From Sedimentisphaerales bacterium (GTDB taxonomy: Bacteria > Planctomycetota > Phycisphaerae > Sedimentisphaerales > Anaerobacaceae): a DNA stretch of 50,860 nucleotides. Location of the stretch: positions 1 to 50,860 of the forward strand of contig JAFGBG010000078.1 of the NCBI GenBank assembly GCA_016933295.1, in the 5' to 3' direction. The translations under genes were made by a program, and so were the position numbers. Shown piece by piece: positions 19,109 to 28,685 of the stretch. The notes beneath the pieces are model-generated. The model did no database searches. It was not told the DNA's origin and saw only the letters and a program-made list of their open reading frames with translations. Numbering within the stretch: the stretch's first letter is position 1; the number at the start of each line of letters is the position of its first letter.

Positions 19109-22100
19109 ATGCCAAAACAACCCAAGGACATAAAATTGGCGTTTTTAGAGGCTCTTGAAAAGAATACCCCTGAGGAACGCAAGGATTACCTAGACAGGAT
19201 TTGCAGAGAAAATCCTGGTTGGAGAGTAGAATTGGAATCTCTACTCAAGACACATGATAAAGCTGGTGATTTTCTTGAATCACCTGTACTTGATTCTGGT
19301 GTGATTCTGGACGAGACTCCCATATCTGAAGGCCCCGGCACGGTCATTGGCCGGTATAAGCTATTGGAGAAAATCGGCGAAGGCGGCATGGCAGTAGTTT
19401 ATATGGCTGAGCAGGAAAAGCCTATCAGCCGCAAAGTCGCATTGAAAATCATCAAATTAGGGATGGATACAAAACAGGTTATTGCCCGCTTCGAGGCAGA
19501 ACGTCAGGCACTCGCCATGATGGATCATCCCAATATTGCAAAAGTCCTCGATGCCGGTGCTACCGAAACAGGCCGGCCGTATTTCGTAATGGAACTGGTC
19601 ACCGGTGTCTCGATTACTGAGTACTGCGATAAAAACAATCTTAGTACCAAAGAGCGACTGGCTTTGTTTATACAGGTCTGCAACGCCGTTCAGCATGCCC
19701 ACACCAAGGGCATTATTCATCGAGATATTAAACCTTCCAACATCATGGTAACCCACCATGATGGCAGACCCGTGCCCAAGGTGATCGATTTCGGCATTGC
19801 CAAGGCAATAAGCCAAAAACTTACAGAAAAAACGCTCTTCACCCGATATGCCCATATCATCGGCACCCCGGCCTACATGAGCCCCGAACAGGCGGAACTC
19901 AGCGACTTCGACATCGATACCCGCTCAGACATCTACTCACTCGGCGTGCTGCTATATGAACTGCTCACAGGCACAACGCCGTTCAGTGAAGAGCAGCTTC
20001 GCAAGGCTGGCTACATCGAGATGCAGCGGGTGATTCGGGAGCAGGAGCCTGCCAAGCCTTCCACGAAACTCAGCACTCTCGGCGAAACGCTAACTGACAT
20101 CGCCAAGCACCGCGGCTGCACTCCTGACCTGCTTTGCAAAGCAGTGCGTGGCGACCTCGACTGGATCGTGATGAAATCTCTGGAAAAAGACCGTGTCCGG
20201 CGATACGAGACAGCGAACGGCCTGGCCGAAGATATCCGGCGTCATCTCGATGATGAACCGGTAGCAGCGGGTCCGCCGAGCACACTACACCGGATGAACA
20301 AGTTCGTGCGACGGCACCGGGCGCTGGTTACAGGTGCAGCCACAGTGTTGATAGTACTTTCTGGTGGGATTATAGCCACGACTATCTTTGCCGTAAGGGC
20401 AGAGCGAGAGGCGAAGATCGCCAAAGCTGTAAGCGAGTTCCTAAACGAGAATCTCCTTCCTTCGGTCGATCCGGAAAAGGCTAAGGCTCCGGAAGTAACT
20501 GTCCTCTATCTTCTCGATGAAGCTTCTAAGAACCTCGAGGGCAAGTTCAAGGACATTCCCCTCGCTGAGGCAACTATTCGTCAGACATTGGGGAAAAGAT
20601 ACGCTAAACTCGGAGAGTACAAAGCAGCCGAGTCCCATCTGACCCGTGCGCTGCAAATCCGACAGGCACAGCTCGGAAAGGAGAATCCAGATACGCTGGC
20701 CTCCATGCACTACCTGGCCTCGGTGTATAGTGACGAGGGTCGTAACAATGAGGCCGAGCAGCTACAGACTAAGACGCTGGAGATTCAGCGCCGAGTGCTG
20801 GGTGAAGAGCATCCAGCGACGCTGGGCTCCATGAACAACCTGGCCGTGATGTATAGGGAGCAGGGCCGTTACGATGAGGCCGAGCAGATACATACCAAAA
20901 CACTGGAGATTCAGCGCCGTCTGCTGGGTGAGGAGGATCCCGATACGCTGGGCTACATGGACAACCTGGCCAATGTGTACCAAAGCCAAGGCCGTTACGA
21001 GGAGGGTGAACAGCTGCATGTCAAGGTGCTGGAGATTCGGCGCCGGGTTCTGGGTGAAGAGCATCCAGCGACGCTGGGCTCCATGGACAACCTGGCCGTG
21101 ATGTATAAGGCTCAGGGCCGTTACGATGAGGCCGAGCAGATACATACCAAAACACTGGAGGTTCGGCGCCGGGTGCTGGGTGAAGAGCATCCAGCGACGT
21201 TGGGCTCCATGCACAACCTGGCCAGCGTGTATTTTGATCTGGGCTGGCACGCCGAGGCCGAACAGCTACATATCAAGACACTGGAGGTTCGGCGTCGTGT
21301 CCTGGGTGAGGAGCATCCAGATACGCTGGGCTCCATGATCAGCCTGACCAATGTCTATAGTGCCCAGGGCCTTTGGGATGAGGCCGAGCAACTGCGCATT
21401 AAGACACTGGAGATTAGCCGCCGGGTGCTGGGTGAGGAGCATCCAGATACGCTGATCTGCATGAACAACCTGGCCGGTATGTACAAGGACCGAGGCCGTT
21501 GTGAGGAGGCCGAACAGATGTATATAAGGGTGCTGGAGATTCGGCGTCGTGTGCTGGGTGAAGAGCATCCACGTACGCTATGGTCCATGAAGAACCTGGC
21601 CGGTGTGTATACGCACCAGGACCGCTATGAGGAGGCCGAGCGGCTCCTTGTCAAGGTGCTGGAGACTCAGCTCCGGGTGCTGGGTGGAGAGCATCCAGAT
21701 ACACTGGCCTCCATGCACAGCTTGGCCTTGGTGTATGATTGCCAGAAGCGTCGCGATGAGGCAGAGCAGCTATATATGGAAACACTGGAGATGTATCGCC
21801 GTGTCCTGGGTGAGGAACATCCAGAGACGCTGAAATGCATGAACAACCTGGCCATGGTGTATCATGGCCAGGGCCGTTACTTAGAGGCCGGGCAGCTACA
21901 CACTAAGACACTGGAGATTAAGCTCCGTGTCCTTGGTGAGAAACATCCAGATACGTTGAACTCCATGAACAACCTGGCCTGGCTGAAGGCCACATGTCCA
22001 TTACCGGAAGTGCGTAACGGCATAGAAGCCGTCAAGTACGCCACCAGAGTATGCGAACTGACGGATTGGAAGAAAGCCGAGTACCTCAACACTCTTGCGG

Positions 22101-22306
22101 CTGCGTATGCCGAGGTCGGTGATTTCGATTCCGCCGTGAAGTGGCAGAGGAAAGCGATAGAATTACTGCCTGAGTCGCGGGCCGGTTATGAATCACGTCT
22201 GAAACGATACCAGGCCGGCGAATCCCTTGCAGCACGCCAGGAAACAGCGGGAAAAGCTGACGGGCAAACAGACGAAAAAAAGGTGGTACCTGAAGAGAAA
22301 AAGTAA
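19109..22306 (+). CDS. Ser/Thr protein kinase with C-terminal tandem TPR array
   Basis: Kinase motifs 'GEGGMAVVY', 'VALKII', '[11 protein letters not shown]', 'DFGIAKA', '[11 protein letters not shown]'; one transmembrane segment; about ten 42-aa TPR units '[41 protein letters not shown]'. Confidence 0.95.
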   Translation: MPKQPKDIKLAFLEALEKNTPEERKDYLDRICRENPGWRVELESLLKTHDKAGDFLESPVLDSGVILDETPISEGPGTVIGRYKLLEKIGEGGMAVVYMAEQEKPISRKVALKIIKLGMDTKQVIARFEAERQALAMMDHPNIAKVLDAGATETGRPYFVMELVTGVSITEYCDKNNLSTKERLALFIQVCNAVQHAHTKGIIHRDIKPSNIMVTHHDGRPVPKVIDFGIAKAISQKLTEKTLFTRYAHIIGTPAYMSPEQAELSDFDIDTRSDIYSLGVLLYELLTGTTPFSEEQLRKAGYIEMQRVIREQEPAKPSTKLSTLGETLTDIAKHRGCTPDLLCKAVRGDLDWIVMKSLEKDRVRRYETANGLAEDIRRHLDDEPVAAGPPSTLHRMNKFVRRHRALVTGAATVLIVLSGGIIATTIFAVRAEREAKIAKAVSEFLNENLLPSVDPEKAKAPEVTVLYLLDEASKNLEGKFKDIPLAEATIRQTLGKRYAKLGEYKAAESHLTRALQIRQAQLGKENPDTLASMHYLASVYSDEGRNNEAEQLQTKTLEIQRRVLGEEHPATLGSMNNLAVMYREQGRYDEAEQIHTKTLEIQRRLLGEEDPDTLGYMDNLANVYQSQGRYEEGEQLHVKVLEIRRRVLGEEHPATLGSMDNLAVMYKAQGRYDEAEQIHTKTLEVRRRVLGEEHPATLGSMHNLASVYFDLGWHAEAEQLHIKTLEVRRRVLGEEHPDTLGSMISLTNVYSAQGLWDEAEQLRIKTLEISRRVLGEEHPDTLICMNNLAGMYKDRGRCEEAEQMYIRVLEIRRRVLGEEHPRTLWSMKNLAGVYTHQDRYEEAERLLVKVLETQLRVLGGEHPDTLASMHSLALVYDCQKRRDEAEQLYMETLEMYRRVLGEEHPETLKCMNNLAMVYHGQGRYLEAGQLHTKTLEIKLRVLGEKHPDTLNSMNNLAWLKATCPLPEVRNGIEAVKYATRVCELTDWKKAEYLNTLAAAYAEVGDFDSAVKWQRKAIELLPESRAGYESRLKRYQAGESLAARQETAGKADGQTDEKKVVPEEKK

Positions 22307-22375
22307 CGTGGGCTTTAGGCCATTAGAAGAATGTAGAGAAGCAGTTCTTACGAATTGATTGACAATATAGATAGT

Positions 22376-22456
22376 GGCCGGTGAGGCCAAACGGCAAAGT
22401 TGGAACTCACCGGCCGTATCCAACGCAGGCGCCTGATTTATGCGCCTGTGACGAGA
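22376..22456 (+). other. Two adjacent stem-loops in the intergenic leader
   Basis: GGCCGGTGAG (22376-22385) pairs with CTCACCGGCC (22406-22415), followed by CAGGCGC...GCGCCTG; neither is followed by a T tract. Confidence 0.45.
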
Positions 22457-22508
22457 TTTAATTCATGATAACGCAAACTGAAAAAAAGTAAAGGAAGGAG
22501 AAACAAAA

Positions 22509-24938
22509 ATGCAATTTACTTATTCTCTCAAGAGTCTTTTGGCAGGTGCGGTAGCAGCCGTCACGATTTTGTCTCTACTAATCTGCCAGTCCGTCTTTGC
22601 CGCCGGACCTATCATAGGCTGGGGGGAAATAGCTTTCGACAGCGGCGCATTGGAGGGCAACGACTTTGTGGACGTCGCCGCGGGCTGGGCGCACTCTCTT
22701 GCCTTAAAGCAGGATGGCTCTCTTGTCGGCTGGGGCTATAACCGTGATGGCCAGGCTACACCACCGCCGGGCAACGATTATAAGGCTATCGCTGCGGGCG
22801 ATTATCACTCTATTGCCTTAAAACAGGATGGTTCTATCGTCGGCTGGGGCACCGGGACAGAGGACTTGGGTGAGTTTCCCCATTATGGCCAGGCCGCACC
22901 TCCGCCAGGCAATGATTATGTGGCCATCGCCGCAGGCGAGAATCACTCTCTTGCCTTGAAGCAGGATGGCTCTATTGTCGGTTGGGGCGATAATGAGAAT
23001 GGTCGAGCAACACCCCCACCAGGCAATGATTACGTGGTCATCGCTGCATGCGGGGCACACTCCCTTGCCTTAAAACAGGATGGCTCTATTGTCGGCTGGG
23101 GCAGGAACGATGAGGGTGAGGCCACACCACCAGCAGGTAACGACTATGTAGCCATCGCCGCGGGCGGGGCGTACTCTCTTGCCTTAAAGCAGGACGGCTC
23201 GATTGTCGGCTGGGGCAGGAACTTTGATGGTGAGGCCACACCACCAGCAGGTAACGACTATGTGGCCATCGCTGCGGGCTGGGCCTACTCTCTTGCCTTG
23301 AAGCGGGATGGCTCTATCGTGGCCTGGGGCACGATTGATTTTGGTTGTACCTCAACTCCGTCGGGCAACGACTATGTGGCCATCGCCGCCGGCAGTCACC
23401 ACGGCCTGGCTCTGAAGCAGGATGGCTCTATCGTTGGCTGGGGCAGGGACGATTATTTCCAGTCGACGCACGCAGCGGGCAGCGACTATGTGGCTGTCGC
23501 CACAGGGTGGGTCGCCTTGAAGCAGGATGGCTCGATTGTCGGCTGGGACTGGAGCGCGAAGCCTAACTATCTGGAGGTTACACCCCCACCTGGTAACGAC
23601 TATGTGGCCGTCGACGCAGGTTATGACCACGGCGTGGCCCTCAAGCAGGATGGTTCTATAGTCGCCTGGGGGGGCTCGGACGTATACAATCAGGCCATTA
23701 ACATTCCGGCGGGCAACGACTATGTGGCCATCGCTGCAGGCTGGGCGCACTCTCTCGCCTTGAAGCAGGACGGTTCCATTGTCGGCTGGGGCAGGGGCAG
23801 TGACGGTGATAGTGAGGCTACACCCCCGCCTGGCAATGACTATGTGGCCATCGCCGCAGGTCACTTTTCCGCTGCTTTGAAGCAGGATGGCTCCATTGTC
23901 GCCTGGGGCGGGGATCGGTACGGTCAGGCCAGCAGACCGCCGCGGGGCAACGACTACGTGGCCATCGCGGCCGGCGGCCAACACGGCGTGGCCCTGAAGC
24001 AGGATGGCTCTCTTGTTGGCTGGGGTCGCTGGAATTATGACCAGGATCTTGCTCCGGCGGGCAATGACTACGTGGCCATCGCGGCCGGCGATGACCACTC
24101 TCTTGCCTTGAAGCAGGATGGCTCCATTGTTGGCTGGGGCAGGAACGATCGTGGCCAGGCCACACCTCCGGCGGGCAACAACTATGTGGCGATCGCTGCC
24201 GGCGGGAATTCCAGCTTGGCAATTGAAGGCATTGAAGGCAGCGATCCTAACCTGATGGCTTGGTGGAAGTTTGACGAGGGGGCCGGGAACATCGCTCACG
24301 ACTCAAGCGGCAATAGCTACCATGGTGTCATCTATGGCGACCCGCAGTGGCGGGACGGAGAGTTGGTGCTCGATGGAATTGATGACTATGTGGAACTGCC
24401 CATAGCGTCGCTGATCAGCTCGCTGAGCGAATGCACCATCACAGCACATGTTAACTGGTCCGCTCAGGGCGATATCTGGCAGCGCATCTTCGACTTCGGC
24501 ACAGATACCACGAACTGCATATACCTGACTCCCAACACCCCCGATATCGGGGTGATGATAGAGATACCGGACCTGCCGAGCGATGTGATGGTCCCCATTA
24601 GTTGGGACGGACCGACGCAGGTGTCAATTACAGTCGGCACAGAACTACGAACCGACTTGAATGCCAGCACAGCCACACTTGGTGGTTGGCAAGACGTGGT
24701 TGTGGTCTTAAAGCCGGATGCCTTGCAGCTCTACCGCTACGGCCGACTTGATGGCAGCGTTTTGCCATCGTGTGTTCTAAGCGATCTGGGCGAAACCACC
24801 AACAACTGGCTCGGCAGGTCTCAATACCCTGAACATCCATACTTCAACGGTGCTTTCGACGATGTCCGCATCTACGACCGGGCCTTATCGCAGGAAGAGA
24901 TAGTCGAGTTGCATGACGCCTTATGGCGCCGTTATTAG
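22509..24938 (+). CDS. Secreted RCC1-like repeat protein with C-terminal LamG domain
   Basis: Signal peptide; about 14 'GNDYVAIAAGxxHSLALKQDGSIVGWG' units; then 'LMAWWKFDEGAGNIAHDSSGNSYHGVIYGDPQW...FDDVRIYDRALSQEEIVELHDAL' (LamG). Confidence 0.9.
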   Translation: MQFTYSLKSLLAGAVAAVTILSLLICQSVFAAGPIIGWGEIAFDSGALEGNDFVDVAAGWAHSLALKQDGSLVGWGYNRDGQATPPPGNDYKAIAAGDYHSIALKQDGSIVGWGTGTEDLGEFPHYGQAAPPPGNDYVAIAAGENHSLALKQDGSIVGWGDNENGRATPPPGNDYVVIAACGAHSLALKQDGSIVGWGRNDEGEATPPAGNDYVAIAAGGAYSLALKQDGSIVGWGRNFDGEATPPAGNDYVAIAAGWAYSLALKRDGSIVAWGTIDFGCTSTPSGNDYVAIAAGSHHGLALKQDGSIVGWGRDDYFQSTHAAGSDYVAVATGWVALKQDGSIVGWDWSAKPNYLEVTPPPGNDYVAVDAGYDHGVALKQDGSIVAWGGSDVYNQAINIPAGNDYVAIAAGWAHSLALKQDGSIVGWGRGSDGDSEATPPPGNDYVAIAAGHFSAALKQDGSIVAWGGDRYGQASRPPRGNDYVAIAAGGQHGVALKQDGSLVGWGRWNYDQDLAPAGNDYVAIAAGDDHSLALKQDGSIVGWGRNDRGQATPPAGNNYVAIAAGGNSSLAIEGIEGSDPNLMAWWKFDEGAGNIAHDSSGNSYHGVIYGDPQWRDGELVLDGIDDYVELPIASLISSLSECTITAHVNWSAQGDIWQRIFDFGTDTTNCIYLTPNTPDIGVMIEIPDLPSDVMVPISWDGPTQVSITVGTELRTDLNASTATLGGWQDVVVVLKPDALQLYRYGRLDGSVLPSCVLSDLGETTNNWLGRSQYPEHPYFNGAFDDVRIYDRALSQEEIVELHDALWRRY

Positions 24939-25030
24939 GTAAACAGTATGTGGACATCAAGGACTTGAAAGTCTTTATGGAATACTGGGAAAAGGAAAAT
25001 ATGCCGGAAGATACAGAAGCTACTGAATAA
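24923..25030 (+). pseudogene. Out-of-frame dockerin-half remnant after the RCC1/LamG gene
   Basis: Frame overlapping the end of the upstream CDS translates MAPLLGKQYVDIKDLKVFMEYWEKENMPEDTEATE*; 'VDIKDLKVFMEYW' matches the second half of a dockerin repeat. Confidence 0.5.
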
Positions 25031-25063
25031 CACCATAAACCTCATATATTTGGATAAACGTGC

Positions 25064-25095
25064 AGGCTGTAGGTACATCGCTTACAGCCTTTTTT
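25064..25095 (+). terminator. Rho-independent terminator
   Basis: AGGCTGTA-loop-TACAGCCT followed by TTTTT. Confidence 0.75.
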
Positions 25096-25254
25096 ATCGA
25101 TGGAAGCTTTGCCCAACGCTATAAATGCGATGACAGCATTGCATTAAGGCTAATTCTGCCGGAAGATAAGGATTTTCCTTGCATTTTAGCAGGAACGAGA
25201 TAAAATATGATTCTACAATTTAATATAGCATACCATGTAGAAGTCAGAAGCCGG

Positions 25255-25727
25255 AAATCAGCAGAAAAATCAAATCCTAAGTCCTAAGCTCGAAATCCTA
25301 AAAAAGCTTGTCCTGAGCAAAGTCGAAGGATTCAAATTTTCAAAAACCTCAATTTTCAAAACAAAATGAGCGAAAAAACGTCAAAAACATGCAAAATTTA
25401 AGAAAAAAGCAATATGGGGGCACAAAGATCCAAAGTGTCAAAGGCACAAAGTAACTATGCACCTCTGTGCCTCTGTACCTTTGGACCTTCAAAACACCTC
25501 TGTGGCTCAAAAAAAATCGAAAACGAACCCAATTTTAGAAAGACCCAAGACGACAGACCTTATTTGAAAAAACGAACCCAATTTTACTTAGCGTATGGCG
25601 TTTAGCGGATAGCGATTAGTTTTGTAAATGTTTGATAATAAGTTGGTTATGTTAATGTTAATCAGGATATTACTATTTTGGGGATCAAAAAAACAAAGCC
25701 AATCCTTCGACAAGCTCAGGACAAGTT
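25255..25727. repeat. Mosaic of several short repeat/word-repeat elements
   Basis: Contains 'AATCCTAAGTCCTAAGCTCGAAATCCTAA', two CTTCGAC/CTCAGGACAAG elements, a CACAAAG imperfect palindrome, two copies of AAACGAACCCAATTTTA and 'TAGCGTATGGCGTTTAGCGGATAGCGATTAG'. Confidence 0.75.
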
Positions 25728-28618
25728 TATTTAGCTGTTGGGATATTAGTCAGGAAGGCGGCTAAAATTTTGATCGGATGGCGGACGGTGCAGTCGCTGA
25801 TGTGCTCGATTTGCATTTTGCAGGCGGCACATTCGGTCAGGACGTTCTTTACGGGCGATTTCTCCAATGCCTCTTTCAGGCCGGAAGCAATCTGAGAGGA
25901 AAGCTGGCGATTTTTCTTCTGCATTCCGAACGTCCCGGCCAGGCCGCAGCAGCCGGCCTTGAGGTCCGTGACTTTTACGCCGCAAAGCTCCTGCAGCAAC
26001 TTTGTACTTGCCGTCCCGTCACCGACGGCACATAAATGGCAGGGCAGGTGATAAACAAATTCGTCTCTCGTCTCTCGTGACACGTCGCTCGTCGGTTGTT
26101 TTAGCTTGCCTTGATTGTGAAGGTCGAGCAGATAGTTCATCAGCTCGAACGTATTTTCGCTGACGAGTTTGGCGTCTTCACCGGCAACGAAATGGCGAAG
26201 CTCGTCTCTCAAACACAGTGCGGCACTCGGCTCGGAGCAAACGATTTTGTAGCCGTCACGCACGGCGTTTGCCAGATGTTTTACGTTGAAAGATAAATCC
26301 CGCCGAGCCCGCTTGAGATTGCCGTAAACAATCGCCGGCAGTGGGGCGGGCAACTGCTTCGGCAGAATTACTTCGATACCGTTGGCTCTTAAGACATCGA
26401 GCACGGCGAAACCTAATTCGTGGTCGTTATAGTTAGCATATGTATCCACGAAATAGGTTACTTTATCGATGGGCTTTTCTATCGGGGCGCTTGACGCCAA
26501 ATATTTACGTCCGGCTTTGAGGAACGAGCCGCGTTTGAACTTCGGCATTTTCCTTTGCCTGTCGAGACCGGCGGATTTTTCGAGGAGCCAGGCAAAGAAA
26601 GGCAGCCGCATGAAAAGATTCGAGACCGGCGAAAAAATGCCGCCCAGCATGCTCAGGTATCGGTTGTTGCTCAGTGCGCGTTCGGGCAGGCGAAGACCTC
26701 GTCGCCTGACATAGCGTGTCCTTGCCGCGGCCATCAGTTTGGAAATATCGACACCCGAGGGACATTGCAGACTGCAAGCCTTGCAGTTCACGCATAAATC
26801 CAGGAACTTCCTGAACTGCGCAGAATCGAACTGGTTATCGTCAAGTTGACCGGTGGCCCAGAATTGGAGGATATTAGCTTTTGCACGCGAGCTTGCCAGT
26901 TCTTCTCCCATCGCTCGAAACACGGGGCACATCCGCAGGTCGGATTCCCTGCTCAGGCAGAGTCCGCATCCGTAGCATTGCTCGATTTCCAGCTCGAGCT
27001 CGTCCTTATCGAAGAACAAATCGCTTTTTGCCCGTTCCGGCAGAACTTTGTTTTGCCGCCGCAGGTTTTTCAGCATTATGTCCGGGTCATCGTTCAAGAT
27101 TTTGCCGGGATTGAGCAGATTTTTCGGATCGAATATTTTTTTGATTTTGCAAAGCAGCTCGTAATATTTATCGCCGTACTGGCGCCGGATAAATGCCGCT
27201 CTCGCGAGGCCGTCGGCGTGCTCGCCGCTGATTGAGCCGCCCAGTGACATGGCGAGCGAAAAAACATCTATGGCAATCGCCTGCATTTTTTGACGTTCGG
27301 CAGGCTCGCTTAAATCCAGGAAGGGACGCACGTGCAGCTCACTGTCACCGGCATGGCCGAAAAAGGACATCTTAAAATCGTAACGCCGGCCGATTTCCTG
27401 CAGGCCTTCGATGTACCTGCCGAGCTGCTTGTGATCGACGGAAATATCTTCCATAAATTCCGCCGGGTGTTGTCTGCGTTTTTTCCTGTACAGCAGCGGC
27501 CCTGCGTCCTTGCGTGACTTCCACAAACGCGCCTGTTTGGCCGGGTCGAAGAAGGTTGTCCGTCGGCTTGCCAATTTTCCGACGGCAAGGTCTGTTTTTT
27601 CTATCTTTTCTTTGACCTGTTGCGGCGATTGGCCGGTATGCTCGACAAGAAGAACCGCGGTGGCTCCGGACGGAAGGATGTCCCTGTATTCCGGCAAAGC
27701 TTCGAAGGCCAGGTCGATTAAGGTTTTATCCATCAGCTCGCACGCCGATGCGCCGCTTTCGACGATAACCGGCACTGCTTGTGCCATTTTGTCTAAAGAA
27801 TCGAATTCGAGTTGGAGCAGTGCTTTTGCCTCCGGGACCGGAACTGTCCTGAGTGTGAGCTGTGTGAAAATCGCCAGAGTCCCTTCGGAACCTGCCAGCA
27901 GCCGGGCAAGATCTATTTTGCCGTCGCGGCAAATTCCGGCTATTGAGTAGCCGCTGCGATTCCGGCGGGATTTCGGTTGTGCGCCGGCAATCACTTCCTG
28001 ATTGGCCGAAAGCACGGCGAGGCATTCTTCGGCAATATGTTTTACGGCGTCGTCGGGGGAGTGTTTCGTGTCGTAGTCGTTTTTGAATTCGCAGATGCTG
28101 CCGTCGGCGGTGACCGCCGTAATACTTTCCACATAGTCGCCGATGTAGCCGTACTGGAGCCAATGGGCGCCGGTTGAATTATTGGCGAGGCAGGCCCCGA
28201 CGACTGCACGGTTGGCGCTGGACGGGTCGGGTCCGATTTTTCTGCCGTAACCGGCGAGATACTTGTTCAAATCGTCCAGCACAACACCCGGCTCGCAAAC
28301 GACCGTTTGCCCCTCGTCCTGTGTGCCGAGAATCCTGTTCATGTAGCGTGTCATATCAAGAACTATGCCGCTGCCGAGCGACTCGCCCGCCAGGCCGCTT
28401 CCGGCGCCGCGCGCGACGACTGGTATATTCTTCGAGCCGGCGTAATTTACAACTGCGGCTATATCATTTGCGTCTCGCGGCATGACAACACATTGCGGCA
28501 CGATGCGATAAATACTCGCGTCGGTGCTGTAGGCGGCCCTGTGTAAAATATCTGCAAAGACATCGCCGCGGATTATTTGAGATAATTCTGAAGCAATTTG
28601 TTCGGCGGCATTATTCAT
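25727..28618 (-). CDS. FAD-binding / Fe-S (GlpC-like) oxidoreductase, D-lactate dehydrogenase-like fusion
   Basis: FAD_binding_4-type 'VVARGAGSGLAGESLGSGIVLDM', 'GSEGTLAIFTQLTL'; 4Fe-4S motifs 'CYGCGLCLSRESDLRMCP' and 'CVNCKACSLQCPSG'; C-terminal 'CCGLAGTFG' cysteine-rich motif. Confidence 0.93.
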   Translation of the reverse strand: MNNAAEQIASELSQIIRGDVFADILHRAAYSTDASIYRIVPQCVVMPRDANDIAAVVNYAGSKNIPVVARGAGSGLAGESLGSGIVLDMTRYMNRILGTQDEGQTVVCEPGVVLDDLNKYLAGYGRKIGPDPSSANRAVVGACLANNSTGAHWLQYGYIGDYVESITAVTADGSICEFKNDYDTKHSPDDAVKHIAEECLAVLSANQEVIAGAQPKSRRNRSGYSIAGICRDGKIDLARLLAGSEGTLAIFTQLTLRTVPVPEAKALLQLEFDSLDKMAQAVPVIVESGASACELMDKTLIDLAFEALPEYRDILPSGATAVLLVEHTGQSPQQVKEKIEKTDLAVGKLASRRTTFFDPAKQARLWKSRKDAGPLLYRKKRRQHPAEFMEDISVDHKQLGRYIEGLQEIGRRYDFKMSFFGHAGDSELHVRPFLDLSEPAERQKMQAIAIDVFSLAMSLGGSISGEHADGLARAAFIRRQYGDKYYELLCKIKKIFDPKNLLNPGKILNDDPDIMLKNLRRQNKVLPERAKSDLFFDKDELELEIEQCYGCGLCLSRESDLRMCPVFRAMGEELASSRAKANILQFWATGQLDDNQFDSAQFRKFLDLCVNCKACSLQCPSGVDISKLMAAARTRYVRRRGLRLPERALSNNRYLSMLGGIFSPVSNLFMRLPFFAWLLEKSAGLDRQRKMPKFKRGSFLKAGRKYLASSAPIEKPIDKVTYFVDTYANYNDHELGFAVLDVLRANGIEVILPKQLPAPLPAIVYGNLKRARRDLSFNVKHLANAVRDGYKIVCSEPSAALCLRDELRHFVAGEDAKLVSENTFELMNYLLDLHNQGKLKQPTSDVSRETRDEFVYHLPCHLCAVGDGTASTKLLQELCGVKVTDLKAGCCGLAGTFGMQKKNRQLSSQIASGLKEALEKSPVKNVLTECAACKMQIEHISDCTVRHPIKILAAFLTNIPTAK
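26059..26097. repeat. CTCGT word-repeat (half element) inside an oxidoreductase gene
   Basis: TTCGTCTCTCGTCTCTCGTGACACGTCGCTCGTCGG, same words as the left arm of the 46.3 kb element. Confidence 0.6.
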
Positions 28619-28685
28619 TGTTATATGGGCTTTTTATTATTTCACATCTACTCTAGTTTTACGGCGGGAATGAATTTTACATCTA

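Noticed and set aside
20762-21568. Antisense ORFs (162 and 100 aa) opposite the TPR array
   Set aside because: Kept open by periodicity and codon bias of the 126-bp sense repeat; not independent genes.
23352-24299. 315-aa antisense ORF opposite the RCC1 repeats
   Set aside because: Its repetitive protein is the mirror of the sense tandem repeats; no independent start or domain evidence.
25414-25605. 63-aa ORF MGAQRSKVSKAQS...NEPNFRKTQ
   Set aside because: Translation of repeat elements (CACAAAG palindrome and GAACCCAATTTTA copies), not a gene.
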